A stretch of DNA of 64,000 bases, taken from Tolypeutes matacus. Taxonomy: Eukaryota > Chordata > Mammalia > Cingulata > Chlamyphoridae. This document shows, piece after piece, positions 12,830 through 22,980 of the stretch. Positions within the stretch are counted from its first letter, which is position 1; every line of letters starts with the position of its first letter. Position numbers and translations under genes: made by a program. The stretch spans positions 9,874,023 to 9,938,022 of the forward strand of contig JAKSZT010054335.1 of NCBI GenBank assembly GCA_026826555.1, given 5' to 3'. A model generated the notes under the pieces. The model was not told the origin of the DNA. It worked only from the letters and a program-made list of their open reading frames with translations, and searched no databases.

Positions 12830-13500
12830 CAGATAGGATTTTTCTTCCATAATTTAAAGAGAATGATTGGAATATACTTGAATCTTTAGGAGTATCAGTG
12901 AATGTTCTAACTGGAGAAAGTTTTTTAAAAAAACACGACAGATAAATAGAAAGCAGTTAGTTGAACTGTGCTTCCTGAGAGTTAAGGGAACGTTGGCAGT
13001 AGAAATACAGGCTAATAGAACAGGTAAAGAATTAAACTATCATTGCAATATCTGGCTGGGCTATAAATAGCCTTTATGTACTTTCAAAAGGTATTACTTT
13101 AACCTTCTGAATAACATGAGATTAAGTACAAAGCAAGCTAGTCTACACACAGCACAGGTATTTGTTACATTGGCCTTCTTGACCAGTTTCTGCTCTTTGA
13201 CTCAGCTGTGTAATAAGTTGAGTACAGCTCAGTTGTTTCTCAGAAAAGATCATTTGCCAGATATTATAAATTCTGCTCTTCTTAAACCTAAAAGCATATA
13301 CCCAGCTTGGAAACAAATTTACTTATAATATATTCATAATGTTGTTTGGTGTTTTTCTTTTCCCTTTTGCTAATCACCCAATATCTTTAGGCATTGCAGA
13401 ATAAAGCAAAGGTTTTGTTCTTTTTACCAGAAATATGAGCAAATGGATTAATTTCTTCCATTGGCCCCACCAACTATTTTTAATGAACTCCCTTTATTAG
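12830..13500. other. CpG-poor AT-rich block, conserved-looking
   Basis: The block is AT-rich and nearly free of CpG. It holds a perfect MEF2-type motif CTATAAATAG at 13061-13070, preceded by a CATTGCAATA C/EBP-like word. No repeat family is recognised. This makes it a candidate conserved non-coding element; alignment to other mammals would decide. Confidence 0.3.
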
Positions 13501-13518
13501 ATAAATCTAGATGGATAG

Positions 13519-13950
13519 GTGATAGTATAGATATGGATAGATGGATGGATGGATGGATGGATGGATGGATGGATGGATGGATNNNNNNNNNNGATGGATG
13601 GATGGATGGATGGATGGATGGATGGATGGATGGTGAAGGGGTGGATGGATGGGTGGGTGGATGGATGGATGAATGGATGGTGGACGGTGGATGGTGAATG
13701 GGTGGATGGATGGATGAGTGGGTGGATGTGTGGGAGGGTGGTGGATGAATGGACGGTGGATGGTAGATGGATGGGTAGATGGATGGATCGATGGGTGAGT
13801 GGATGGATGGATGGTGGATGGTGAATGGGTGGATGGATGGATGGTGGGTGGATGGATGGGTGGGAGGGTGGTGGATGGATAGATGGGTAGATGAATGGAT
13901 GGTGGATGGTGGATGGATGGGTGGGTGGATGGATGGATGGATGGTTGGAG
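13519..13950 (+). repeat. (ATGG)n tetranucleotide array with variants
   Basis: Perfect GGAT/ATGG units on both sides of the gap give way to imperfect units (GGGTGGAT, GGTGGATGG, GTGAATGG) further right, so higher-order 12-30 base repeats are visible, such as GGTGGATGGTGAATGGGTGG. The apparent open frames (a WMDG-type protein on +, an IHPS-type protein on -) come from the period and are not genes. Confidence 0.95.
13583..13592. other. Assembly gap of 10 N inside the ATGG array
   Basis: Ten undetermined bases lie in the purest part of the array. A short fixed-length run of N usually marks an unknown length, so the array is probably longer than shown. Confidence 0.95.
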
Positions 13951-14344
13951 AGAAAGATAAATAAATAAAATGGAGCTCATGAGTAGGGGAGAAAAACCAC
14001 TTCAGCAGATCTCTGGATGGTCATGAGCCAGCTGACCTCTGGACAGTGAAAGTAAAATACAGCATGGTGTGAATTAAAATTGAAGTCTTCCTGTTCTAAC
14101 TCATGGTCTTTAGCTTCCAGCATAATAGTTACTGCATTTCCATTCCAAGTCCAGGCCCCACTCTGATTACGCTTAGAATCTGATCCAGAATGGCCCATAA
14201 CACTTTGAAATGTATAGTATAACCTAATGCCATATGAAATTGCCAAAATTTGACTGCTTTTGATCACTGAAAATGGTAAATCACCATTTTAAAGCAGGTG
14301 TACCAAACTCCCACTATTTAATGGTTCAAGTCTAGAAACAACCT
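13951..14344. other. Non-coding DNA
   Basis: CpG-poor single-copy-looking sequence. I see no gene or known repeat. Confidence 0.45.
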
Positions 14345-14615
14345 GCCAGGGGCAGCTGGGGGAGAGGTTAGTGGTGGAAAGACCATGGCCTTGGAGGAGG
14401 TCAGCCCTGGTTTCTGCCTGGACTGTGGCCCTGGGACTCTGAGGACCAAGTGACCAATCTTCCCGAGCCCTGCATTCCCATCAGTCCAAGGAAATGCCCA
14501 GACACACCATAGTTGGCTTCTTAGAGATTAAAAATAATGTATGAAAAGAGCCTAGCATAATATTTGGGACTTAATATATGACCAGTAAGTAGATTTATTT
14601 TTCTTTCTATTGTTA
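14345..14615 (+). mobile_element. MIR fragment
   Basis: The visible order is: 'AGACCATGGCCTTGGAGGAG', a TGGTTTCTGCC segment, 'GACCAAGTGACCAATCTTCC', then TAGAGATTAAAAATAATGTATG, AGCCTAGCATAATATTTGGGA and 'CTTAATATATGACC'. This is the MIR body and tail order. It is diverged, so ends are approximate. Confidence 0.6.
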
Positions 14616-16589
14616 TTTTTGTGTTCCAGACTCTTGGCTGAAATAAGAATTATGTGACTAATTGAAAATTGAACTCAGGCAAAATTAATTGGAGTTATTA
14701 GAATTGCTTTGAAAGTTTAGAGCCTCTCATCTCTGTACGTGTACACATGGACACGTGTACATCAAGGTATTCTTTTGAGCCTTTTAAACGGATAACTTCT
14801 AAACTGAACTGTTTCTCTTATGACTTGTTAAACGTCCAAGCCAAGCCCAGCACTGACTTTGCTGAGTGACTCGGGCTCGTCAGGCTGCCCCTCTCTCCTG
14901 CCCACACCCGGTGTGGAGGTGGCCGCGGCGCCCGCTGAGCTGCGTATTCCCCTAGTGACGCCTCTGAGAATATCATGCTTCTTAGGCCGTTGGTCATTTT
15001 GAGTTCCTGGGTCCTGTGGTTTTTACTGGCAGTTCTCTGCTCTCGTAGAACCTAGAGCAAGTTCTAATTCCACTTAATTATGGTTTCTGGTATTGTGTGG
15101 ATTTGGACAGTGGGTCACCAAACTTGTCATATTTTAGGTAACGTGTGAACTCAGTCTAAGCGTCTCTCCTGCAGGACAACTGAGAGCTCTCGTCTTGAAT
15201 TCATGACTTACTCTCAGTTAGGCTCCAGCTAGATGAGCTTGCCAAAGAACTATTTGTGATGTGTGCGATGTCAAGATAAAGAATCTGGAACTGGCAAGTC
15301 TGATGCACAGCTGGGGGAAATTACTGAACTACCCCATTCCAGTTTGGAATTCTTCTTTGTTCCCTCCGCCTCAGAGCCCATTAGCCTTGGTGAGCTCGGT
15401 GGTGTAGCACACATCATGCACTTCAGCCGCTTAAATAGTTTGCCTCATTGGTGTACATCTCTCTTTTTTCCTGTCCTGACAGCAAGTTCTATGGTGTAAA
15501 TTAAAGATAGAGCAGTGTTTTTGTAGACATTTTGGCTCATTTTAAATTCTAAACTTTGAATCGAACGTTAAATATATCACAGTCACAACATTTTTTAACA
15601 GCAAAACTGTATATCAACTTTGGTAAATAATTCGGTAAAGCAAATAATATTGTAGAAAAATCCCAGTGTTTGCGAGCTTGACAGCATGCTTTTCCTTTCT
15701 GCATTAGGCATATACGTCACACCCAACCCGTCACGGCAGGGGTCATTGCTTAGAGCTCTGGCCCTTTCTGACCATGTAAGTGGACTTGTCTTTATTCCTT
15801 TGCCTGATTAGAGCTAGGTGTGAATGTCTCTGGCTTTTGCTGCTAAAGTGCATCTCAGACGTGCTTGAGCTCAGCGTCACTTGCCTGAGACCATCCTGAA
15901 GCGCAGTGAGGGGTGTGCCTGGTCGCTCGGTCCAGGAGCCACGGCCAGCTGCTCTGCGGCTGGAGCAGCAGACGCTGCAAAGGCCCTTGCCCGCCCCTCC
16001 CTCCCTGCCACGTAGCTCGGCCCTCGGCGCCATTAGCCTCAGGCTGGGAGGCCTCCTGCACCCCGTGCTGGAGCCAGGGCCGGTGGTCTCCCGTCCCGTG
16101 GCGCCTCGCCCACCTGCTTCCAATCAGCCCTGTTCCCACCGAGTCCCTTTCCTTGCAAATCAAATCCTATTAACTTTTTCCCTTTAGAACACAGAAGCCT
16201 TGCTCTTCTTTTTGTCCTGAAATAAACTCATGAAGGACCTAAATATAGCTTTCCAGCAAATGACTTCTGTTAAAGCCAGTTTAAATATTTCCAAATGATC
16301 TTGTTGGAGCAGGAGCAGGAAATTAGACGAGTGCTTCACCTTTCAGGGTTCAAGGTTCTCTCATGAATGATGGCTTGAACGGCCATAGGGTTTCTCTCTG
16401 TATCTGTCTATGCGTCTCTCACCCTCTGAACGCGTCTGTGTATCTGCTCCCTGCACATTTGAGAATGGGCTGCACACATCTTGCTTCTTGAGCACTTGGC
16501 GGTTCCTTGTACTTTCCCTGTGAGCAAAGGACATTCCCGTGCTGCCACAGCTATCAAGACCGACATAAAGCTTACGGCTTATATTCCAG
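14616..16589. other. Non-coding, mostly single-copy DNA
   Basis: No gene is supported. A short palindromic and direct ACGTGTAC pair sits at about 14737-14760 and includes a CACGTG E-box. The part from 16190 to 16330 is CpG-poor and conserved-looking. Confidence 0.45.
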
Positions 16590-17345
16590 TGTTTCACATG
16601 TCCCAGGAGTGTCCTTTTCGGTATTTTCTCCTCCATTATTAGATCCGGTCCAGGATCATGTATTGCATTTAGTCGTCATTGTCTCTTCAGTTTCTCTCTG
16701 TCTTTTTAGTTGTGGAAATCTCTATGTTTTAGCTCCCTAGGCTGCTGAAAGCACATACTGTGAAATGGGTTAGCTTTTAACAACGGGAATTGATTAGCTT
16801 ACAGTTTTGAAGCTTAGAAAAATGTCCAAATCAAGGCATCACCAAGGCGATGCTTTCTTCCCAGAGACTGGCTGCCCGCGGTCCTTGGCTCCTCTGCCAT
16901 GGGACGAGGCCCAGGGCGGCGCCTCTGCTCTCTCCCCTCCCGCCCAGGTTTCGTTGCTGTCAGCTTCTGACACCTGTGGTGCTCTCTCTCTGTCTGAATG
17001 TCATTCTTTTATAAAGGACTCCAGAAAGAGGATTAAGACCCCTCCTGAACGAGGCGGGTCGCCCCTTGTCTGAAGTAGCCTCATCAACCTGCTTACAATG
17101 GGCTCACACCGCAGGAGGGGATTAAGTTTAGGAACATGATTTTCTGGAGTACATTCAATTCCAAACCACCGCAGCATATACACCATAAATTCTCCCATCT
17201 CAGCTCTTCCCAAGCAGACAATTCAGTGGGATTACTCACTTCCACCGTGTTGAACTGCAGTCGCTACCATCCACTGCCAGAACTTCCTATCACCCCAACG
17301 AGAAGCCCTGCCCCACTGGGCACCAGCTGTCCCCAGCCCCCCAGG
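16590..17345 (-). mobile_element. Ancient L1-like fragments flanking an LTR
   Basis: Before the LTR, the words 'CAGGAGTGTCCTTTTCGG', 'GATCCGGTCCAGGATCATG' and 'TTGCATTTAGTCGTCATTG' match a common mammalian repeat usually seen antisense to L1M. After it, 17213-17345 resembles the same kind of repeat ('CCAGAACTTCCTATCACCCC', GAGAAGCCCTG). The LTR at 16725-17173 separates the two parts. Family assignment is from memory and uncertain. Confidence 0.45.
16725..17173 (-). mobile_element. MaLR-like solo LTR
   Basis: Read on the minus strand it begins TGCGGTGGTTTGGAATTG, continues with ACTCCAGAAAATCATG and ends in CTAAAACA. This is the same 5' plan as the copies at 43505 and 57675. It is bounded by TG..CA in sense but I see no exact 5-bp target duplication, so it is old or its ends are slightly misplaced. 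Confidence 0.6.
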
Positions 17346-17569
17346 GAAGTTGTGAGGGTTTCCAAGATAATAATGTTAGCTGCTGTATGTAGGTTAGAAG
17401 ATGGTCACTGTCCTACTGGCCCAGCTCTTCCCTGGCTTCGCCTCCCAGGACCCTGCCCCACCCTCAGGCTTCTGCCCTGCATATGGGTCAGCTCAGCCCC
17501 ATGCTGTCTGGAGCTCTGGGCCAGGAGAGCTGGCCTAGGTGGGCAGTTTCTTCAGTGACTTTATTTTAT

Positions 17570-18430
17570 TAATAGCACCTTTAAATAAATGATTCTGAGC
17601 GGTGGGAGTTACATAGCACAGAGAGAGGACGGGCATCTTACAGAAATGTACACATAAGATAAGGAGGCCTGTTGGGTTGGAGGAAATTATGTTGATGGGC
17701 TAAAGCTGTGTGTGCACCTCCACATATCTTCCACCTTGCCAGAACCTTCCAGTTAGCACTAGTCCTAAAGTCACATTCAAGTTTGTGCTCCTGAGTAATG
17801 CTCTGTGCTTGTTTCCTCTGTTCATCTCATGGACAGGGTTGGAAATATTGGGTACCATAAAGAAGGATTGGCATGCAAATGATAAATAAGATCAATAAAA
17901 GTATGATGGAATGATGCTCTTTAATTCTTCATCCAAGACGATTAGCCTCCTCTTTGGTATAGAGAAAAATGCAAATGTGATGCTAATTATGAAGATCCAT
18001 CTGTTATGCTTAAAGTACCATAGGAAAAAAGCCTAAATTTAAAGCTCTTCTGCAGCACTTTCTCATCTTTGAAGACCCATTTAGAGAGGCACTTTCCAAT
18101 TCCAGCAAACTTCCATGTCCTTTGAGGTCGTGGGCAACTTGAAGGACTCCGACCTGCCATTTGCAGAGGCCAGTTTATCCTGACTGTACCCAAAGTGGCA
18201 GCATTCTTAAAGAATTCTGCAGCAAATATGTGGGCTACATATCAAATATGTACTAGTGGAAAATCTAATAACTATGTGGAAAGGGCTGTTAAGCAAAGTA
18301 TGAAAAGCAAGCATTGGGTACTCACTCATAATACTTCTCTCTTTCAGTACTCACCTGGCAGGGATTCCAAACAATACTTTAGAAAACAGTTATTGAAATC
18401 TGCTGTGCCCTGTGATGAGGCACACTCCTG
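17570..18430. promoter_or_regulatory. Candidate conserved non-coding element with octamer motifs
   Basis: The stretch is CpG-poor, has no recognised repeat, and carries two perfect ATGCAAAT octamers at 17873-17880 and 17969-17976, 96 bases apart. A homeodomain-type CTAATTAT lies at about 17983-17990. Such clusters occur in POU/homeobox-bound enhancers, but motif matches alone do not prove function. Confidence 0.3.
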
Positions 18431-18959
18431 GTAATTTTGGCCAGGCCCAACTTATGTTGTCTGGGCACCTAGTCTGACTTCTATCATCCTATGCTTTTTA
18501 ATTTGCAAAATTGGAACAGTTATCTTCAGCAGGTCTTCACAAAGTCCTTAGTTAAAGAACATCTCTAAGAATAGTTAAATCTCCAAACCCATGCTTTCCC
18601 GGCATGTGCTATGACACTATTAGGCCCAGAGAGAGTTGTAAGTTGTCAATGTAGAGGGAGAAGTGGAAGACACTAGAAATGGTCGCCTCTTTGGAAAAGG
18701 GAAGCCATGAAGACCAGCCATGGCTGGGGACAGAAGTCAGGAGGGCGTGGAGTGGGACCCCGAGTTGTCCTCACCATAAAAGCCAAGGAAGGAGTTCTGA
18801 GGGGCCTGGACACTGATGCCGAGGAGATCTGTATGGAAAAGGCAAAAATTCACCATGCAGCAAACAAAGGGTAGAATTTTGGCACTCGGAGGCTGCTCTG
18901 GCATCTGTAAGTCCCTCAAGGTTTCACAGACCAAGAAACGGGGTGAGGGTGGTGAGGAC
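18431..18959. other. Non-coding DNA
   Basis: Single-copy-looking sequence up to the LTR start at 18960. Nothing is recognised. Confidence 0.45.
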
Positions 18960-19568
18960 TGTGGCAGTTTGCTACTATTTGTGAATTCCAAAAAGAGAGA
19001 TTAGGTTTGCAAGCTGGTCTGTTCCTCTGGGCGTGCTGCCCTTTGATTGTATTAGATTCAGCCGACATGCCTTTGATTAGATTATGTTCAGACTGGGGCT
19101 TGGATTTGACCACTCAGTAGAGTGTAACAGTGCCCTCCCCCTTTGTGGGCTGCGTAAACATCCAGGGGGCACAGCAGTAGATACACAGGAGGGCGCAGAG
19201 GAAGAGAGCTGAGCCGTTCACCTGGCAGTCCACAGCTGGCCTTGTGGAGAGAGCAGAGCAGCTGAGCCCAGAAAGAGATGAGCCCGGGGAGAGGGACGAG
19301 CCATGTCCCAGCCTGCAGCCGAGAACAGAAGGAGCTGGGCCCACGGGGCCTTAGGAGGAAGACGAAGGCTGAGCCCTCGCAGACGTCGCCCGCCATCTTG
19401 CTTTACCACATAGCAACTGACTTTGGGTGAGGAAGTGCCTCCTACGGTACCTTGAGTTGGACTCTTTAGGGCCCTGTGACTGTGAGCTTCTGCCCCAAAT
19501 ACACACCCTTTCTAGAAGCCAGCAGATCTCTGGTACTTTGCATCGGCACCCTTTGGCTGACTAACACA
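18960..19568 (+). mobile_element. Solo LTR, family A (+ strand copy)
   Basis: It starts TGTGGCAGTTTGCTAC, has TGAATTCCAAAAA 20-40 bases in, and ends 'GCACCCTTTGGCTGACTAAC' then ACA. Its 3' half (19470-19568: TTCTGCCCCAAAT, TACTTTGCATCGGCACC) is the reverse complement of the starts of the copies at 22013, 24695 and 56585. No matching target duplication is seen (left AGGAC, right CACCC), and divergence is greater than in the other copies, so this is probably the oldest of the four. No internal retroviral region is present. Confidence 0.75.
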
Positions 19569-19739
19569 CACACCCTGGGGCCAGCTCCCAAACGAGCGCT
19601 GTTCCCGCCTCCCTGCTGGGCATCCCAGGCCTGGGCAGCCAGCCGGTGCTGGCGCAGACCGAGCGCAGAGTTGTGGTGGGGTGGTGTTTTAGATGTGAAC
19701 GTGCGTCTTCCCAGGAAGCTTTTCCCCCACATGGAAACT

Positions 19740-19757
19740 TTTTTTTTTTTTTTTTGC
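19740..19757 (+). repeat. Poly-T run
   Basis: An uninterrupted T run of about 18 bases. It may be the remains of an antisense poly-A tail, but no element body is recognised beside it. Confidence 0.85.
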
Positions 19758-19953
19758 TATTTAAGTTTTAAGCCTATTTCTTAAAGTTTCTTAAAGTTTG
19801 CCAAGAGCTTCTAAAACCGTAGCACTCACCCATCATCTCTTAATAACTAGAGATAGATTTCCTAGTAGGAAGTAAGGGATATCTGTGATGCATCATTTAT
19901 GACCATTTCACAGACTACTTATTGACATAGTCAAGATGTTCTTTATTTTTAAA

Positions 19954-20354
19954 TACTATTTTTTTATTGTTTTTTTTGTGTGTGTACAGTTCTGTGAGCT
20001 CCCTCTCCCCTCCCCCATGCTTGCTGTCTGTGTCCTTTTGCTGGGTGATCTTCTGTGTCTGTTTCTTGCCTTCTCTTCTCATTTTTCTCCTCCAGGCTTC
20101 CCTGGGATTCAATCCCAGGGACCTCCGATGTGGGGGAGAGGCACCTGTCACTTGCGCCACCTCAGTTCCTGGTTTCTGGCGTGTCTCCCCTGGCTCTCCC
20201 CTGCGTCTCTCTTTTGTTGTGTCATCTTGCTGCGTGGCTCGTCGCTCAGGCCGGCTCACCTGCTCACCTTTTTCCCAGGACGTCCTGGGGATCAAACCCG
20301 GGTCCTTCCATATGGTAGACAGATGCCCAACCACTTGAGCCATATCTGCTTCCC
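19954..20354 (-). mobile_element. Two-headed tRNA-derived SINE (DAS type)
   Basis: Read on the minus strand it opens with GGGAAGCAGATATGGCTCAA, a tRNA-like A-box region, and has a B-box-like GGGTTTGATCCCC (20289-20300). About 180 bases later a second tRNA-like unit appears, with GAGGTGGCGCAAGTGACAGG and the B-box-like GGGATTGAATCCC (20104-20117). The tail (left end) is A-rich in sense. Candidate target duplications TTTATTTTTAAA lie at 19942-19953 and 20361-20372. The two tRNA-like heads match the longer xenarthran DAS-related SINEs. Confidence 0.8.
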
Positions 20355-20372
20355 TTTTTATTTATTTTTAAA

Positions 20373-21815
20373 AGCTGAAGTTCTTTCCTCCAACCAAGGA
20401 AGACTTTGATATTTAGAGGCACTGATGAAAGTCCGGGGCTCCTTGTCAATCAGAGCTCAGTGACCAGTGGAGATGCCTTAGCCAGGCAGGTGTCCAGCTC
20501 CAGGAAGGTTCTGGAGATGGTAAGTGAATGAAAGCAGAGCCCAGGGGTCTATGCCCTCCTCTTAAACAGGAGTGTCGCGCATAACCCACACTGTTTTTCT
20601 GCTCGGACTCTTCACCTGCAGGCTGTTGGAACTGAGGGGCTTCCTCGCAAAGCCACGTAGAGGTCAGCTGAGGCTACTGGGCAAAAGCACCTGGCAAGCG
20701 CCGACCCTGAGGTAGATAGTCAGGAAGAAGAAGCCTTCATTACAGTTATTTGTGGTGGGAGAGAGCACTGGCTGGACCCAGGGGTGAGGCCCCAGAGCTG
20801 CCTCCAAGAGGGCAGGCTGGCAGGGGCTGGGGGGGGCGGGGCTGGCAGGGGCTGGCAGGGGCTCGGGCCAGGACAGGTCCGGAGGCCTGGGAACAGGGGC
20901 TGGAGAGCGGCCCAGGAGACGAGGCTCAGCCCAGCGGAGGCCCGGCGCTGCTGGGTCCCTCGGGCTCTCACGGCGACTGGGCCGGCCCGGGATAGAGCAG
21001 TCCCCGGACTCCAAGGCTGGCTGGTATTTTCTTGCCAACACGGCAGGTTTGAGCAGCAGTTAAGGGCTTCGGATTTCCTTAAACTCTGAGGTCGCTCAGT
21101 TTGCACTTGTTACTATCCCCATCGTCATCCTGGGTTTTGGTAATAGTCGTTTATCATCAAATATCAGATTGACACCAAAAGTGTCTTTGGAGCCTTTTGT
21201 ACATCCCTGGCTTCTGAGCAGATCTGCACATCCGGATTGCCCAGCCTAATTGCTGCTTCCTGCTCCTAAGCTCTGGCCACATGGTGGGTTGTCAAAGGAC
21301 GTGAGCTGTACATGCCCTTTTCTGCCTATAAAGCATGTTAGGGACAAGGTGGCACATGCACATGTCATATAAAGTCATAGAACTCAAGCTAAGGCGTCCG
21401 CTCGCTCCAGGTGCTTAGCTCGGCTAGGATTTCTTCTGTTTTCTTTTTAGTTTGTCAGCTAGAGTTAAATATACCTCATGGTGAAAATTAGCTGTCATTG
21501 GAGGGAAAGGGATTACTCACCGAATTAGCCTATTCTGATATAGTCATCAGAGCATTATAGAAAGAGCCAAAGCGCCCAGACGTCCAGCTCTAGTTCAACC
21601 GAGAAAACGGCCCGTCCCAGGAGCCACAGCCATGCTGGGTTGTAGATCAGAGGGACAGAGCTTGGCACCTGCTCGACTCAGTGGGCTTGCAGATGTGCTC
21701 CTTTGCCTTGTGGGAGGGCAAATGGAAAATAACTTGCTTTCTGTTTGGGTATTTATTAACAAGATGTATCTTCTACATTTCAGCCATGAAATTAGGACAA
21801 AACAAAAACATAGTT
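20373..21815. other. Non-coding DNA with a small GC tandem
   Basis: A short GC-rich tandem of GGCTGGCAGGGG-like units lies at about 20811-20872. The rest is single-copy-looking. Open frames on both strands across the GC-rich part show no known domain. Confidence 0.5.
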
Positions 21816-21849
21816 GATTGGGTGGATTGATTGATTGATTGATTGATTC
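21816..21849 (+). repeat. (GATT)n microsatellite
   Basis: GATT units with one GGGTGGATT interruption at the left edge. It abuts a sequence at 21848-21965 resembling the common mammalian motif 'cattaactgctcagcccgtg ... ccctcaacttgtggagctt', probably an old mammal-wide repeat of uncertain class. Confidence 0.8.
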
Positions 21850-22012
21850 AACAATGATGCATTAACTGCTCAGCCCGTGTTAGACCTTGCAGAAACCACA
21901 ATAAATAAAACTGAAAGAAGTCCCTCAACTTGTGGAGCTTAAATTCTGGAAGGGGTTGGGAAGGAAACAATTTTTAAAAATAAACCATAAGTACATTGGA
22001 TACGTTAGGTGC

Positions 22013-22777
22013 TGTATTAGTCAGCCAAAGGGGTGCTGATGCAAAATACCAAAAATCTGTTGGTCTTTATAAAGGGTATTTATTTGGGGTAGAAGCTTAC
22101 AGTAACCAGGCCATAAAGTATAAGTTTCTTCCTTCACCAAAATCCATTGCCATGTGTTGGAGCGAGACAGCTGCTGACGTCTGCCAGGGTTCAGGCTTCC
22201 TGGGTTCCTCTCTTCCGGGGCTTGCCTCTGTCTGGGCTCAGGGTTGTTTGTGCCACAAGCCTTGTGTGGCTTGCTTCTCTTCCCAATTCCTTCTCTCCTT
22301 CCTCATGACCAAGCTCCTCTGTACACTACTTCCCGGGGCTCCAGCTCAAGACTCCGCATCACAGCTCCAACTCAAAAACTGCTCCCTCTGTCCTTTGCCA
22401 AGTCTTTTATATTTGATTCCCCACCCACTAAGGGGTGGGGCTCAAAGCCCTACTGACATGGCCCAGTTAACACCCTAATCATAATTTAATCATGCTCAGA
22501 TTAACAGACTAGTTTACAAGCATAATCCAATATCTGTTTTTTTTTTTTTTTTTTTAAAGATTTAATTTATTTATTCATTTATCCCCCCCTTGCTGCTTGT
22601 GCTCGCTGGGTCAGCCAACCACACCGTCCGGGCGGGCTTGCCTTCACCAGGAGGCCCTGGGAACTGAACCCGGGGCCTCCCATATGGTAAACGGGAGCCC
22701 TACTGATTGAGCCACAGCCGCTTCCCCAATATCTGTTTTTGGAATCCATAATTACATCAAACTGCCAAACAGCTACA
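22013..22777 (-). mobile_element. Solo LTR, family A, with nested SINE
   Basis: On the + strand it reads TGTATTAGTCAGCCAAAG at the left and ACTGCCAAACAGCTACA at the right, so the sense LTR runs TG..CA on the minus strand. It is flanked by an exact 5-bp duplication GGTGC at 22008-22012 and 22778-22782, which fits an ERVL/ERV3-type integrase. A SINE is inserted at 22542-22727. Removing it leaves an LTR of about 566 bases. No gag, pol or env is present, so it arose by LTR-LTR recombination. Confidence 0.88.
22542..22727 (-). mobile_element. tRNA-derived SINE nested in an LTR
   Basis: Minus-strand reading starts GGGAAGCGGCTGTGGCTCAA, has a B-box-like GGTTCAGTTCC (22660-22670), and ends in an A-rich tail (the T run after 22541). 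The target duplication AATATCTGTTTTT is present at 22529-22541 and 22728-22740. The insertion therefore postdates the LTR. It has one tRNA-like head, unlike the copy at 19954. Confidence 0.9.
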
Positions 22778-22980
22778 GGTGCTAAGGAGGGGAAGATAAC
22801 TAAGGCCCAGGAGAGGAAACAGGAGCTGCTAGGGTGGCAGGTGGGTTGTGACATTAAGGGGTGTTTGGGGAAGAGGTGGTTGAGAGTGGGGTCTGAACAA
22901 GGGCGTGTCCTAGGAGAGGGCAGCAACCCTGCAGAGAGTGGGAGGGGACCCTGGCAGGCAGAGGAGGCCGCCAGCGTGGG

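Noticed and set aside
13461..13980. Repetitive proteins over the ATGG array on both strands
   Set aside because: They follow from the tetranucleotide and are interrupted by N. No gene structure is present.
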